NCBI GenBank assembly: GCA_022710975.1
Contig: JAKLGA010000004.1
Span: 365,084 to 429,083 of the forward strand
Source: Myxococcota bacterium
Lineage (GTDB): Bacteria > Myxococcota > B64-G9
DNA length: 64,000 nucleotides
Reading direction: 5' to 3'
Below, one piece after another: positions 7,631 to 15,798 of this stretch. Positions within the stretch are counted from its first letter, which is position 1. Each line of letters begins with the position of its first letter. Under the pieces are notes generated by a model. It was not told the origin of the DNA and ran no database searches. It saw only the letters and a program-made list of their open reading frames with translations. Made by a program: the position numbers and the translations under genes.

Positions 7631-9000
7631 CCCGGCGGCTCGCGATCCTGGGCGGCTCCTTCAGCCCGCCGACGGCCTACCACCGCCGGGCGGCCGAGGC
7701 GCTGGCCGCCGAGTTCGACGAGGTGGTGGTGGTGCCCTGCGGCCCGCGGCCCGACAAGCCCGAGACCGAGGACGTACCCCCGGTGCACCGCGCCGCCATG
7801 GTGGACATGTGCTTCCGCGGGCTGCCCAGGGTGCGGGTGGAGCTGTTCGATCTCGAGGCCAGCACCTTCACCCGCACCCACCTGCTCGACGAGCGCTTCC
7901 GGCCCGAGGGCGAGGTGTGGCACGCGCTCGAGGCCGAGGCGCTGGCGGGCGCGGGCCGGGGCGAGTCCCGCGTCCAGCGCCGCTGGGAGCAGGGCGCGCG
8001 GCTCTTGCGCGAGGCCCGCTTCGTGGTGTTGCACCCGCCCGGCGCGCCGCCCGCGGAGGCCGATCGTCCCCCGCACCACCGGCTGCTGCCGGTGGCGCGT
8101 CCGGCCACGGCCGCCGAGCTGCGGGAGCGGATCGTCAGCCGTCAGCCGCTGGCTGGGCTGGTGGTGGAGGAGGTGGGGCGCTACCTGGAGCGACACGGCC
8201 TGTACCGCAGCACCCACCCGCCGCGCACCACGCGGCTGCAGCTGGACGAGCTCCGCCCGCGGGTGGTGTTCGACGAGCACAACCCCGCGGCCCGCGACCT
8301 GGCTGCCGCGCTGCCGCCCGACGCCGGCGAGGCCGCCAACCTGGTGGTGGTGGTGGGCGGCGACGGCACCATGCTGCGGGCCATCCGGGCCGAGTGGCGC
8401 CGGCGCCTGCCGTTCTACGGGCTGAACGCCGGCCACCTGGGCTTCCTGCTGAACGAGCGGCCGCCCGCCCAGGGCTCCGCCCTCGGCCTGACCATCGAGC
8501 ACCTGCCGCTGCTGCACGTCCTGGTCGAGCGCGCGGACGGGAGCCAGGACCAGGCCCTGGCCTTCAACGACGCCTGGGTCGAGCGAGCCAGCGGCCAGAC
8601 CGCCTGGCTGGAGATCCGCGTGGGCGGCCGGGTGCGGGTGGAGCGGCTGGTGGCCGACGGCGCCCTGATCGCCAGCGCGGCCGGCTCGACCTCCTACGCC
8701 CGGGCCATGGGCGCGGCCCCCCTGCCGATGAACACCCCGGCGCTGCTGCTGGTGGGCTCCAACGTGCTCCGGCCGGAGGTCTTCCGCCCGGCCATCCTGC
8801 CGCTGGAGGCCGAGGTTGAGCTGCGCACGCTCGATCCGGACAAGCGCCCGCTGAAGGGCTTCATCGACGGCGTGCCGCAGGGAGAGGTCCGGGCGCTGCG
8901 GGCCCGGATCAGCCGCATCGCCGGCGTGGAGCTGGCCTTCGCGCCCGAGCACGACGCGGCCGAGAAGCTGGCCCGGGTGCAGTTCCCGCTCAAGGCCTGA
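7627..9000 (+). CDS. Fused nicotinate-nucleotide adenylyltransferase (NadD-like) and NAD kinase
   Basis: A 457-residue two-domain cytoplasmic protein. Residues 1-198 resemble NadD, which makes deamido-NAD from nicotinate mononucleotide and ATP: GGSFSPP at residues 9-15 and H19 of the nucleotidyl-transfer motif, and a C-terminal GLVVEEVGRYLERHGLY that is standard for NadD. The first His of the H/TxGH signature is Thr here, and the ISSTxIR motif is degenerate (ATAAELRERI). Residues about 206-457 are NAD kinase (NadK), which phosphorylates NAD to NADP: GGDGTMLR at 244-251, NAGHLGFLLNE, and DGALIASAAGSTSYA. The ATG overlaps the preceding stop (ATGA). The following gene also has an adenylyltransferase-like domain, suggesting an NAD(P) metabolism cluster. 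Confidence 0.85.
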   Translation: MTRRLAILGGSFSPPTAYHRRAAEALAAEFDEVVVVPCGPRPDKPETEDVPPVHRAAMVDMCFRGLPRVRVELFDLEASTFTRTHLLDERFRPEGEVWHALEAEALAGAGRGESRVQRRWEQGARLLREARFVVLHPPGAPPAEADRPPHHRLLPVARPATAAELRERIVSRQPLAGLVVEEVGRYLERHGLYRSTHPPRTTRLQLDELRPRVVFDEHNPAARDLAAALPPDAGEAANLVVVVGGDGTMLRAIRAEWRRRLPFYGLNAGHLGFLLNERPPAQGSALGLTIEHLPLLHVLVERADGSQDQALAFNDAWVERASGQTAWLEIRVGGRVRVERLVADGALIASAAGSTSYARAMGAAPLPMNTPALLLVGSNVLRPEVFRPAILPLEAEVELRTLDPDKRPLKGFIDGVPQGEVRALRARISRIAGVELAFAPEHDAAEKLARVQFPLKA

Positions 9001-9015
9001 GCCCGAGGACTCGCC

Positions 9016-10644
9016 ATGACGACGCTGCTCTTCCCGGGGCGCCACCACCTGCTCACCCGCTTCCAGCACGACTGCCTGGTGGCCTGCCTGAGCCGGCCGC
9101 CCGCCGAGCTGGTCGACGTGGACGGCGCCTCGCTCGCGGGCGTCGCGCCCATCGACACCGTGCTGTGGGCGGTGACCTCGGCCGACCACGCCAACACGCG
9201 CCGCAACCCGCTGCCGGCCAACCGGCGCGAGGTGGCCATCGAGGCGTTCGCCCACGACCTGCCCGGCCGCTCGTTCGTCTACCCGATCGACGACCTGGGC
9301 CGCTCGCCGCGCTTCGCGGAGTACGTGCTGAAGAAGATCGCGGTCGAGAGCGGCGGCCGGTTCCGCCCGAGCCCCGCGGACACGCTGGTGGGCTGCTCGA
9401 CCCCGGAGGTGATCGCGCTCTACCGCGCGCTCGGCTTCCGCGTGCTGCCCTTCGAGCTGGCGAGCCTCGCGCCCGAGCGCTACCGCGCCCGGCGGCCGTG
9501 GGAGCTGGTCGAGGCGCTGGCGGCCGCCGTGCGGCGCGGGCAGGACTGGCGGCGGGACGCGCTGCTCTCGGCCGAGGTGCACCCGGCCAGCCTGGCGCTG
9601 TACGACAAGTACGAGCTGGGCGGACTGCTCGGACAGATCTTCGACGACCCGCTGCTGGGCCTCGACGGGGACATCACCGACACCCGCGACTACAGCACCT
9701 ACATTGGCGCCTTCGACCGCGGGGCCGCGCGCAAGTACCAGACCGTGCGTGACCACGTCCGCCCGGGCCGCATCGTGGACATCGGCTGCTGCACGGGTTC
9801 GCTGCTCAGGGAGCTCGCCCGCGACGAGCGCCTGCTCGAGGCGGACCTCTACGGCATCGAGGCGGCCCAGACGCTCTACCAGGAGTGCGTGCACCGCAAG
9901 GAGCAGGGCCTGTTCGACAACCCGAACGTGTTCTTCTTCCAGCGCAACTTCTCGCGGGCGCCGCTCTTCCCGGAGCACTCGGTGGACACCTTCCTGACGC
10001 TCTCGTTGACCCACGAGATCGTCTCCTACCAGGGCCCCGAGGCCCTGACGGGCTTCCTCGAACTGCTGCGCGGCCAGCTCGCGCTCGGCGGGCGCTGGAT
10101 CAACCTGGACGTGGTCGGCCCGGCCGACGGCGGCCAGGAGGTGCTGCTCGAGCTGCGCGCGGACGACGGCGCGAACGAGGACCCGCTGCGCGACTTCTCC
10201 GGGTTGCCGGCGCGCCAGGCGCGCGAGGCGCTGCAGGCCCACCTGGACGGCCTGTCCTCCCGGGCGCGCTTCACCCGCTTCGCGGCGGACTTCCGCGCGG
10301 TGGAAGGCGGGCGGATCGCCTGGCGCCCCGAGCGGGTGGCCGGCAAGGAGCTCCTGGCCCTGCGGCTCGAGGACGCATGCGAGTTCCTGAGCAAGAAGGA
10401 CTACACCGACAACTGGCAGAGCGAGATGCACGAGAGGTTCTGCTTCTTCGACTTCGAGGCCTGGCGCTGGGCGGCCGAGGCGGCCGGCTTCCGGGTGCTG
10501 CCCGCCTCGCGCGCCATCCAGAACGAGTGGATCGTGGAGCACTGGTGGCGGCCCGCGGCCCGGCTCCACCGCCGGCGCGGCCAGGGCCTCGAGGAGCTGC
10601 CCTACCCGGTGACCAACGTGCTGCTGGTGTGCGAGAATCGTTGA
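9016..10644 (+). CDS. NadM-like nucleotidyltransferase domain fused to SAM methyltransferase
   Basis: A 542-residue protein 15 bases after the NadD-NadK gene, with GAGG before the ATG. The N-terminal 170 residues resemble the NadM-type adenylyl/cytidylyltransferase fold: PGRHHLLTRFQH near the start, and TSADHANTRRNPLPANRRE, which matches the NPFTAGER-type motif of NMN adenylyltransferases. The canonical GxH of the HxGH motif is not clear. From about residue 225 onward it is a class I SAM-dependent methyltransferase: VDIGCCTGS (about 254-262), an acidic GIEAAQ at the end of strand 2 and a DTFLTLSLTHEI motif IV region. Substrate unknown; a base- or nucleotide-modifying role would fit but is inference. 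Confidence 0.75.
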   Translation: MTTLLFPGRHHLLTRFQHDCLVACLSRPPAELVDVDGASLAGVAPIDTVLWAVTSADHANTRRNPLPANRREVAIEAFAHDLPGRSFVYPIDDLGRSPRFAEYVLKKIAVESGGRFRPSPADTLVGCSTPEVIALYRALGFRVLPFELASLAPERYRARRPWELVEALAAAVRRGQDWRRDALLSAEVHPASLALYDKYELGGLLGQIFDDPLLGLDGDITDTRDYSTYIGAFDRGAARKYQTVRDHVRPGRIVDIGCCTGSLLRELARDERLLEADLYGIEAAQTLYQECVHRKEQGLFDNPNVFFFQRNFSRAPLFPEHSVDTFLTLSLTHEIVSYQGPEALTGFLELLRGQLALGGRWINLDVVGPADGGQEVLLELRADDGANEDPLRDFSGLPARQAREALQAHLDGLSSRARFTRFAADFRAVEGGRIAWRPERVAGKELLALRLEDACEFLSKKDYTDNWQSEMHERFCFFDFEAWRWAAEAAGFRVLPASRAIQNEWIVEHWWRPAARLHRRRGQGLEELPYPVTNVLLVCENR

Positions 10645-10664
10645 GAGGCTCGAGGAGGTGACGC

Positions 10665-12779
10665 ATGACCGCGCGGCGCACGGTCTGGCCCTGGACCGGG
10701 ATGCTGCTCCTGCTGCCGGCCTGGGCGGCCCAGGCCCAGTACTCCATCTGCCTGGACCCGGGCCACGGCGGCACGGATCCGGGCGCGGTGGGCTGCGGGC
10801 TCGAGGAGGACGCCATCAACCTGGACACCCAGCTCAGGCTGCGAGACCTGCTCCAGGCCAACGGCCTCAGCGTGGTGATGACCCGCACGACCGACGTCAA
10901 CGTCGGCCTGTCCTCGCGTTCGGACTTCGCCAACGCCCAGGGCGTGGATCGCTTCGTCAGCATCCACTCCAACTCGGCCGACCCGCCCGGCACGGGCATC
11001 GAGACCTTCTGCGCGGTCGGCGCCTCGGCCAACTCGTTCGATCTGCGCGATCGCATCCAGGCCGAGATGGTGGCCACCTGGCCGCTGCGGGATCGCGGCG
11101 GCAAGACCGCCAACTACTCGGTGCTGGTCAACACGGACATGCCGGCCACGCTGAGCGAGCTGGCCTTCATCAACATGTGCTCGCCCGACGCCGAGTACCT
11201 GCGCGATCCGGCCCAGCGCCAGCGCGCGGCCGAGGCGCACCTGCGTGCCATCCTGGGCCACCTCGGCGTGCAGCCCACCTCGAAGGGCACGCTGCGCGGG
11301 GTGGTGTTCGAGGACCTGGGCTCGGGCACGGCCGACATGAGCGTGCGCCTGCCGGGCGCGACCGTGCGGGTGGTGCAGACGGGCGACAGCCAGGGCGCCT
11401 CGGCGGGCACGGCGGACTGGGCCTTCGAGCTGGACGCGGGCAGCTACACCGCCGAGGCCAGCCTGGCGGGCTTCCAGACCGGGTCTCGGGTGTGCGACGT
11501 GGCGGCCAACCAGACCACCTGGTGCTCCCTCGGCCTGTTCCGCGAGGCTCCACCGGACGCCGGCCTGCCCGACGAGGAGCCGGTCGCCGAGGAGGAACCC
11601 GCGGCCGAGGAGGAGCCGGCCGCCGAGGAGGAGCCCGCGGCCGAGGAGGAGAGCCCGGAGGACGGCGGGCCGGACGGGACCGACGGCGGGGTCGATGAGG
11701 AGCCCGAGGACGTGGGCGGCGGCTGCGGCTGCGGCTCGTCCGGCGGCTCCACCGCGGGCCTCGCGCTGCTGCTCGCGGTGGCCCTGGGCGGGGTGAGGCG
11801 GATGAGCGCCGGGTGCAGGCAGGGGAAGGAATCTTCGAGGGTGAGGCAGAAGGAGGACTCCCTGAGGGGAAGGGAGGAAGAGGATTCTTTGAGGGTAGGG
11901 CAGGGCCAAGGGGGCCTGGGGCGCGTGTTGCTCCTGGCGGTCCTGGGGCTGGTTTTCGGCGTCCCTGCCCAGGCCGGTGAGGACGCGGAGATCGCGCTGC
12001 AGCCTGGCTCGTCCTTCGCGCGGCTGGGTCCGGAGCAGCGGGTGGTGGGTGGGGAGTACGGCTGGCCGGCCCTGTCGCCCGACGGCGAGCGGCTGCTGTT
12101 CACCCGGCGCGCCGGTGGGGACGGGCTGTTTGTCCGGGAGCTCGCCACCGGCAGCACGCGCCAGCTCAGCGCGGCGCGCGGGGCGGGCCTGGCCCCCGCC
12201 TGGAGCGCGGACGGCACGCGGGTCGGGCTGCGCGCCGCCGCGGCGCCGTTCGCGGCGCAGGCCCTGACCTGGCTGGGGCTGGACGGCCGCGCGGTGGAGG
12301 CCCCGCCCGCGCAGGGCCTCTGGCTCGAGCAGCGCGGCGAGGAGGTCTGGCTGGTGAGCCTGGATCTGCAGACCCGCCTGGCCGGCGGCCCCGACGGCGG
12401 GCGCTGCTTCGCGCCGCGGCTGTCCGCGGACGGCCGCTTCGGCGTGTGGGGCGAGCTGACCTCCGGCCTGCACCTGGTGCGCCTGGCCGACGGCGCTCGC
12501 TTCTCCCTCGGCCCGGGCAACCACCCGGCCTTCAGCGCGGACGGCGCGCTGCTGGTCTTCGATCGGACCGCGGACGACGGACACCGGCTCACCGCGGGCG
12601 AGCTGTGGCTGGTGGATCTGCGCGCCAGCGAGCCCCGCCTGGCTCCGCTGACCTCCACGCCCGGGCGCATCGAGACCCACCCCAGCCTGTCCCGCCTGGA
12701 AGGCGGCCGGGCCCGCCTGGCCTTCGAGGCCGGCGGGGAGATCCTCACCGCGGAGCTGACTATCGACCCGGCCCCTTGA
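10665..12779 (+). CDS. N-acetylmuramoyl-L-alanine amidase with MYXO-CTERM-like tag, read through into a PD40 propeller
   Basis: The ATG at 10665 follows GAGGAGGTGACGC and starts a signal peptide. Residues about 26-200 are an Amidase_3 (AmiC-type) peptidoglycan amidase with all zinc/catalytic positions visible: H34 in GHGG, Glu at 47/48, His in SIHSNS near 101 and Glu in LSELAF near 165. A carboxypeptidase-regulatory-like domain (about 205-295) and an EEPAAE-repeat linker follow. Then comes a MYXO-CTERM-like tag (about 350-379): GGGCGCGSS, a hydrophobic helix and RR, where such proteins normally end. The frame stays open through three 27-base GA-rich repeats into a second signal-like helix and WD40-like PD40 repeats (WPALSPDGERLLFTR). 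It is therefore either a real fusion or two coupled genes; see the alternative start at 11925. Confidence 0.8.
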   Translation: MTARRTVWPWTGMLLLLPAWAAQAQYSICLDPGHGGTDPGAVGCGLEEDAINLDTQLRLRDLLQANGLSVVMTRTTDVNVGLSSRSDFANAQGVDRFVSIHSNSADPPGTGIETFCAVGASANSFDLRDRIQAEMVATWPLRDRGGKTANYSVLVNTDMPATLSELAFINMCSPDAEYLRDPAQRQRAAEAHLRAILGHLGVQPTSKGTLRGVVFEDLGSGTADMSVRLPGATVRVVQTGDSQGASAGTADWAFELDAGSYTAEASLAGFQTGSRVCDVAANQTTWCSLGLFREAPPDAGLPDEEPVAEEEPAAEEEPAAEEEPAAEEESPEDGGPDGTDGGVDEEPEDVGGGCGCGSSGGSTAGLALLLAVALGGVRRMSAGCRQGKESSRVRQKEDSLRGREEEDSLRVGQGQGGLGRVLLLAVLGLVFGVPAQAGEDAEIALQPGSSFARLGPEQRVVGGEYGWPALSPDGERLLFTRRAGGDGLFVRELATGSTRQLSAARGAGLAPAWSADGTRVGLRAAAAPFAAQALTWLGLDGRAVEAPPAQGLWLEQRGEEVWLVSLDLQTRLAGGPDGGRCFAPRLSADGRFGVWGELTSGLHLVRLADGARFSLGPGNHPAFSADGALLVFDRTADDGHRLTAGELWLVDLRASEPRLAPLTSTPGRIETHPSLSRLEGGRARLAFEAGGEILTAELTIDPAP
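11828..11906 (+). repeat. Three tandem 27-base GA-rich repeats
   Basis: Units begin at 11828 (GGAATCTTCGAGGGTGAGG), 11855 (GGACTCCCTGAGGGGAAGG) and 11882 (GGATTCTTTGAGGGTAGGG), a period of 27 bases or nine codons. They match the dispersed GA-rich repeats near 1.1, 32.7, 50.6 and 50.9 kb, and lie exactly between the amidase sorting tag and the second signal-like segment. Confidence 0.55.
11925..12779 (+). other. Alternative start for a separate PD40 beta-propeller protein
   Basis: In frame with the amidase, the GTG at 11925 begins VLLLAVLGLVFGVPAQA, a classic signal peptide, followed by about 265 residues with repeated SPDG/SADG beta-propeller (TolB-like PD40) motifs. AAGGGGG lies about 12 bases upstream. 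If this is the true start, the amidase and propeller are separate proteins that lost the stop codon between them, or are translated both fused and separately. Confidence 0.4.
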
Positions 12780-14112
12780 GGGGTTCCAGCGCGGGGCAGC
12801 GCTCGGTCGTGGGGCCAAGCGGGGCCATGGCCGTGACCTGACTCAACAGCCCGGACAGATCCTGGCGCAGGACCTGCCTGGGTTTCGGGGCAGTGGTCAT
12901 CACCCGGAGCTCGGGCGGGGAGGAGACGACCACGAGGGCGCAGCTGCCCTCGCCGGCCAGGAGGACCCTGGCCGCAGGGCCGCGCGGGGCGCCGCGGTCG
13001 AGAGGCAGGAGACGCTTCAGCGCGATGCCCTTGGCGCCCGGCGCGAAGCTCGCCAGGTGGAGCTTCCCCTTCGGGTCCTGGACCACCGCCAGCCAGGGGG
13101 GCCTGGAGGTCGCGACCAGCAGGCGATCGCTCCTGGCCGGCTTGCCGCGCGGGAAGACCCCCAGGGTCTGCTCGCCGAGCAGCTTGGAGCCCAGGTCCAG
13201 GGGGTAGCTCGCGAGCTTCTGGGCTGAGCCGCTGCTGCTGGAGCCCGAGACCAGGACCGTCCAGCGCTCTCGGGCGGGTTCGACCCACTGGAGCTGCAGG
13301 TGGGTGTTGGCGGAGGTGAACCGGATGCGGTCGAGGACCTTCGGCTCCCGAGGTGAGGCCAGGTCCACGCGGAAGACGCACGCCAGCCGGTCCTCGTCAT
13401 CGAGCGCCAGGGCCAGATCCTGGTGGAGCAGGATGCCATGGCAAGCGTTGCGGCTCCCGCACTCCAGCGGGCACTGTCCCTGGACAGCCAGGTCGGGGTC
13501 CAGGACCACCAGGGACCCTCCGACCGCGACCACCACCCGGCGGTCGTCGGCCGCGAGGGCGGCAGGCGCGGCCTCGAGGTCGAGGGAGGCGGTGACCTCG
13601 AGGTGGCTGCCGAGCCGGAGCAGGCGCTTGCCGCTGGTGACGTAGACCGCGCCCGCGCCGACGGCCACGAGCTCGACGCCCGCCAGGTCCGCGCTCGCCT
13701 GGGCCGTGTACTTGCCCGCGCCGGGGTCGAAGGCCAGCTCCACGAGCCGGGCCTGGTTCCGCAGGCTTCCGGTCAGCAGCAGGCTGCAGGCCGGACGCTC
13801 CCGGGGAGGCTCGGCCGCATCCGGTGGAGCCGCGGGCTCGGCCCCCGGGCCGGGTCCGGGCGCCGCGCCCCCGTCGACCTCCGGCTCCGGCGCGAGCTCG
13901 GGCGCGAGCACGGGCTCGGGCCTGGGGACCGGGGGAGGCGCCGGTGCGTTCGGATCGAAGTCCTGGATGCGGTCGTCCGTGACCGGGTCCTCGCGGGCAG
14001 GTTCGGTCCCGAAGTCCAGGAGCTCGCAGCCCGCCGCCACGAGCGCCAGCAGCAGCCCCCCCGCCCACGCGAACCGAAGCCCTGGGCTCGTCTCGGCCTG
14101 ATCTGCGCGCAT
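12760..14112 (-). CDS. Lipoprotein of unknown function
   Basis: A 450-residue predicted lipoprotein: the ATG at 14112 follows GGAGGTCGGC, and the signal sequence ends in the lipobox LVAAGC near residue 29. A Pro/Glu/Ala-rich spacer (about 45-100) leads to a globular part with repeated short strands such as VYVTSGKRLLRLGSHLEV and RRVVVAVGGSLVVLDPDLAV, which suggests a beta-propeller. Paired cysteines (CPLECGSRNAC) imply disulfides outside the cytoplasm. Its last 20 bases overlap the convergent propeller gene end. No family could be named. Confidence 0.7.
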   Translation of the reverse strand: MRADQAETSPGLRFAWAGGLLLALVAAGCELLDFGTEPAREDPVTDDRIQDFDPNAPAPPPVPRPEPVLAPELAPEPEVDGGAAPGPGPGAEPAAPPDAAEPPRERPACSLLLTGSLRNQARLVELAFDPGAGKYTAQASADLAGVELVAVGAGAVYVTSGKRLLRLGSHLEVTASLDLEAAPAALAADDRRVVVAVGGSLVVLDPDLAVQGQCPLECGSRNACHGILLHQDLALALDDEDRLACVFRVDLASPREPKVLDRIRFTSANTHLQLQWVEPARERWTVLVSGSSSSGSAQKLASYPLDLGSKLLGEQTLGVFPRGKPARSDRLLVATSRPPWLAVVQDPKGKLHLASFAPGAKGIALKRLLPLDRGAPRGPAARVLLAGEGSCALVVVSSPPELRVMTTAPKPRQVLRQDLSGLLSQVTAMAPLGPTTERCPALEPLKGPGR

Positions 14113-14206
14113 GCCGACCTCCGGGTGGCGCAGATGTTAGCACGGCGCCGGCGAACGGGGAGAGCTGGAGGGAGGAGGGGCCGGCCGGGGGGTGGGCCAG
14201 ACCGAC

Positions 14207-15481
14207 CTACATGCAATCGTAGTAGCCCTTCGCGCTGCGGTACTTGCACTGCTTGGCGCCGCAGTGGATCGACTTCACCTCGTCGTTCTCGCACCAGACG
14301 ACCGTGTTGCCGTCGCAGCGGCCCTCGAACGTCTCGCCGTTGCAGGGATCCACGGGCTCCTGCTCCTCGACCACGGCGCACACGTAGTAGCGGTTCTGCT
14401 CGTCGAACACGCAGCCCTTGCCCTGGGCCGCGCAGTCCTGGGTGTGGACCTGCTCGTTCTCGCACCACACCACCGACTCGCCCTCGCAGCGACCCTCGAA
14501 CGTCTCGCCGGCGCAGGGATCCACGGGATCCTCGACCGGATCCTCGATCGGATCCTCGACGGGGGCCTCGGCGCACGCGAAGTACTGGTTCTGGGTGGAG
14601 AACTGGCACACCTTGGCGCCGCAGTCCTGGCGGTAGATCTTGTCGTTCTCGCACCACACCACGGTGTTGCCGTCGCAGCGCCCGGCGAACGTCTCGCCGT
14701 TGCAGGGATCCACGGGATCCTCCGCACCACCGCCGCCGCCGCCGGTGCCGGAGACGCCCAGGAAGGCCAGGTAGGCGTCCGCGCGGGTGTCCACGCCGTA
14801 CTGCGTGCAGTAGGCATCGCCGTAGGAGGTCACGCCGACCACGATGTAGTTGTTGTCAGCGTCGCGGAAGAAGGCCGGGCCGCCGGAGTCGCCGTTGCAG
14901 GTGTTCTTGCCTGCGTCCTCGTACCGGAAGTTGGTGGCCTCGACCCGGGAGATGCGCATCCACACGGCGCGCTTGGTGCCGGCGCCCGATTGGTTGTTGC
15001 CGTTGTCCACGCCGTAGCCCACGAAGAAGAGGTCGGTCCCCACCCAGCTCGAGTCCATCTGGTCCAGGACCGCCATGGGCGCCACGGGGGCGTCGCTGGC
15101 CAGGGTGACCAGGCCGATGTCGTTGGCGATGGTGTTGGGGTTGTAGTTCGGGTGGGCCTGGAGGGCGCTGGCCCGGATGGTGGCCTGCGGGCTCCAGATG
15201 TCCGGGCCGATCACGAACTGCATCTTCGAGGCGCTGAAACCGGATACGCAGTGGCCGGCGGTGAGCACCTTGCGGGGGGCGATCAGCGTGCCGGTGCAGT
15301 GGGCCTGCCCGTTGTAGACGAGCGCGCCGACGGCCGGCAGGCCGTCGTAGGTCGAGCCGCCCACGATGCGCGACTCCTGGGTGGAGACCAGGCCCGAGCC
15401 CAGATCCACGCTGCCCGAGGTGCATGCCGAGAAGACCAGCGCCGCGCCAACCACCACCATGACCTTCGTGGAGCTCCGCAT
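14207..15481 (-). CDS. S1-family serine protease lipoprotein with three Cys-rich repeats
   Basis: A 424-residue exported protein with an S1 (chymotrypsin-fold) protease domain. The signal sequence ends in FSAC (lipobox Cys20). RIVGG at 38-42 is the activation site, and the triad is complete: His77 in TAGHC, Asp121 in NDIGLV and Ser199 in GDSGGP. The primary-specificity position, Asp189 in trypsin, is Asn193 (KNTCNGDSGGP), so Arg/Lys specificity cannot be assumed. After a Gly-rich hinge come three repeats of about 45 residues, DPC-GETF-GRC-VVWCEN plus further Cys, joined by EDP repeats; their role is unknown. The ATG at 15481 follows GGAGG; a GTG three bases upstream is less likely. A sigma-54 promoter lies at 15531-15546. 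Confidence 0.9.
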   Translation of the reverse strand: MRSSTKVMVVVGAALVFSACTSGSVDLGSGLVSTQESRIVGGSTYDGLPAVGALVYNGQAHCTGTLIAPRKVLTAGHCVSGFSASKMQFVIGPDIWSPQATIRASALQAHPNYNPNTIANDIGLVTLASDAPVAPMAVLDQMDSSWVGTDLFFVGYGVDNGNNQSGAGTKRAVWMRISRVEATNFRYEDAGKNTCNGDSGGPAFFRDADNNYIVVGVTSYGDAYCTQYGVDTRADAYLAFLGVSGTGGGGGGAEDPVDPCNGETFAGRCDGNTVVWCENDKIYRQDCGAKVCQFSTQNQYFACAEAPVEDPIEDPVEDPVDPCAGETFEGRCEGESVVWCENEQVHTQDCAAQGKGCVFDEQNRYYVCAVVEEQEPVDPCNGETFEGRCDGNTVVWCENDEVKSIHCGAKQCKYRSAKGYYDCM

Positions 15482-15530
15482 CACGATCCTCCAGGGTTAC
15501 CGGACACCTCGCCAGACCCTGCGCTGTGCC

Positions 15531-15546
15531 AGCAAGGCTTGTGCCA
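15531..15546 (-). promoter_or_regulatory. Sigma-54 (RpoN) promoter of the serine protease gene
   Basis: On the minus strand the sequence is TGGCACAAGCCTTGCT, a full match to the -24/-12 consensus TGGCAC-N5-TTGCT, with GG and GC separated by the required ten bases. Transcription would start near 15520, about 40 bases before the ATG. The same element occurs at 20080-20095. Promoters of this class need an enhancer-binding ATPase bound upstream. Confidence 0.8.
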
Positions 15547-15680
15547 ACTAGTTACATGGTCTATGCCATGCATATCCAGTTGACATATAAACATAATTAC
15601 TTTTTTCGGGCGCGGGCCACGGACGACGAGCGGGGGCAGATGGGACAGCTTGGCGCGCCTGCGGGGGGGAGGGAAGGTGG

Positions 15681-15706
15681 CATCGTCCACTTTACGTATG
15701 CCCGGC
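15681..15706. promoter_or_regulatory. Candidate enhancer element, proximal, serine protease gene
   Basis: A 26-base element with CCACTTTACGTATGCCCGGC at its right end. It matches 20230-20255 at 25 of 26 positions and lies exactly the same distance (134 bases) from the sigma-54 element as its counterpart, while the sequence between has diverged. It contains the palindrome TACGTA. It is a plausible binding site for the activator of both genes. Confidence 0.5.
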
Positions 15707-15744
15707 CGCAGGTTGGCCGCATCGACGCGCCAGCGTGGCGCGTC

Positions 15745-15767
15745 GATCGCCCGAGTTACCAGGGCAG
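15745..15767. promoter_or_regulatory. Candidate enhancer element, distal, serine protease gene
   Basis: A 23-base element containing CGAGTTACCAGGGCAG. It matches 20294-20316 at 22 of 23 positions and has the same 38-base distance from the proximal element as its counterpart. Confidence 0.45.
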
Positions 15768-15798
15768 GGTTCTGGGATTGTCCTGGAGCTGCCGATGA

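Noticed and set aside
7621..10569. Minus-strand open frame of 982 codons
   Set aside because: Antisense to the NadD-NadK and methyltransferase genes, both with clear motifs; the antisense product is repetitive and unrecognisable.
14207..15481. Calling the S1 protease a trypsin
   Set aside because: The residue at the Asp189 position is Asn, so only the fold and triad are claimed.
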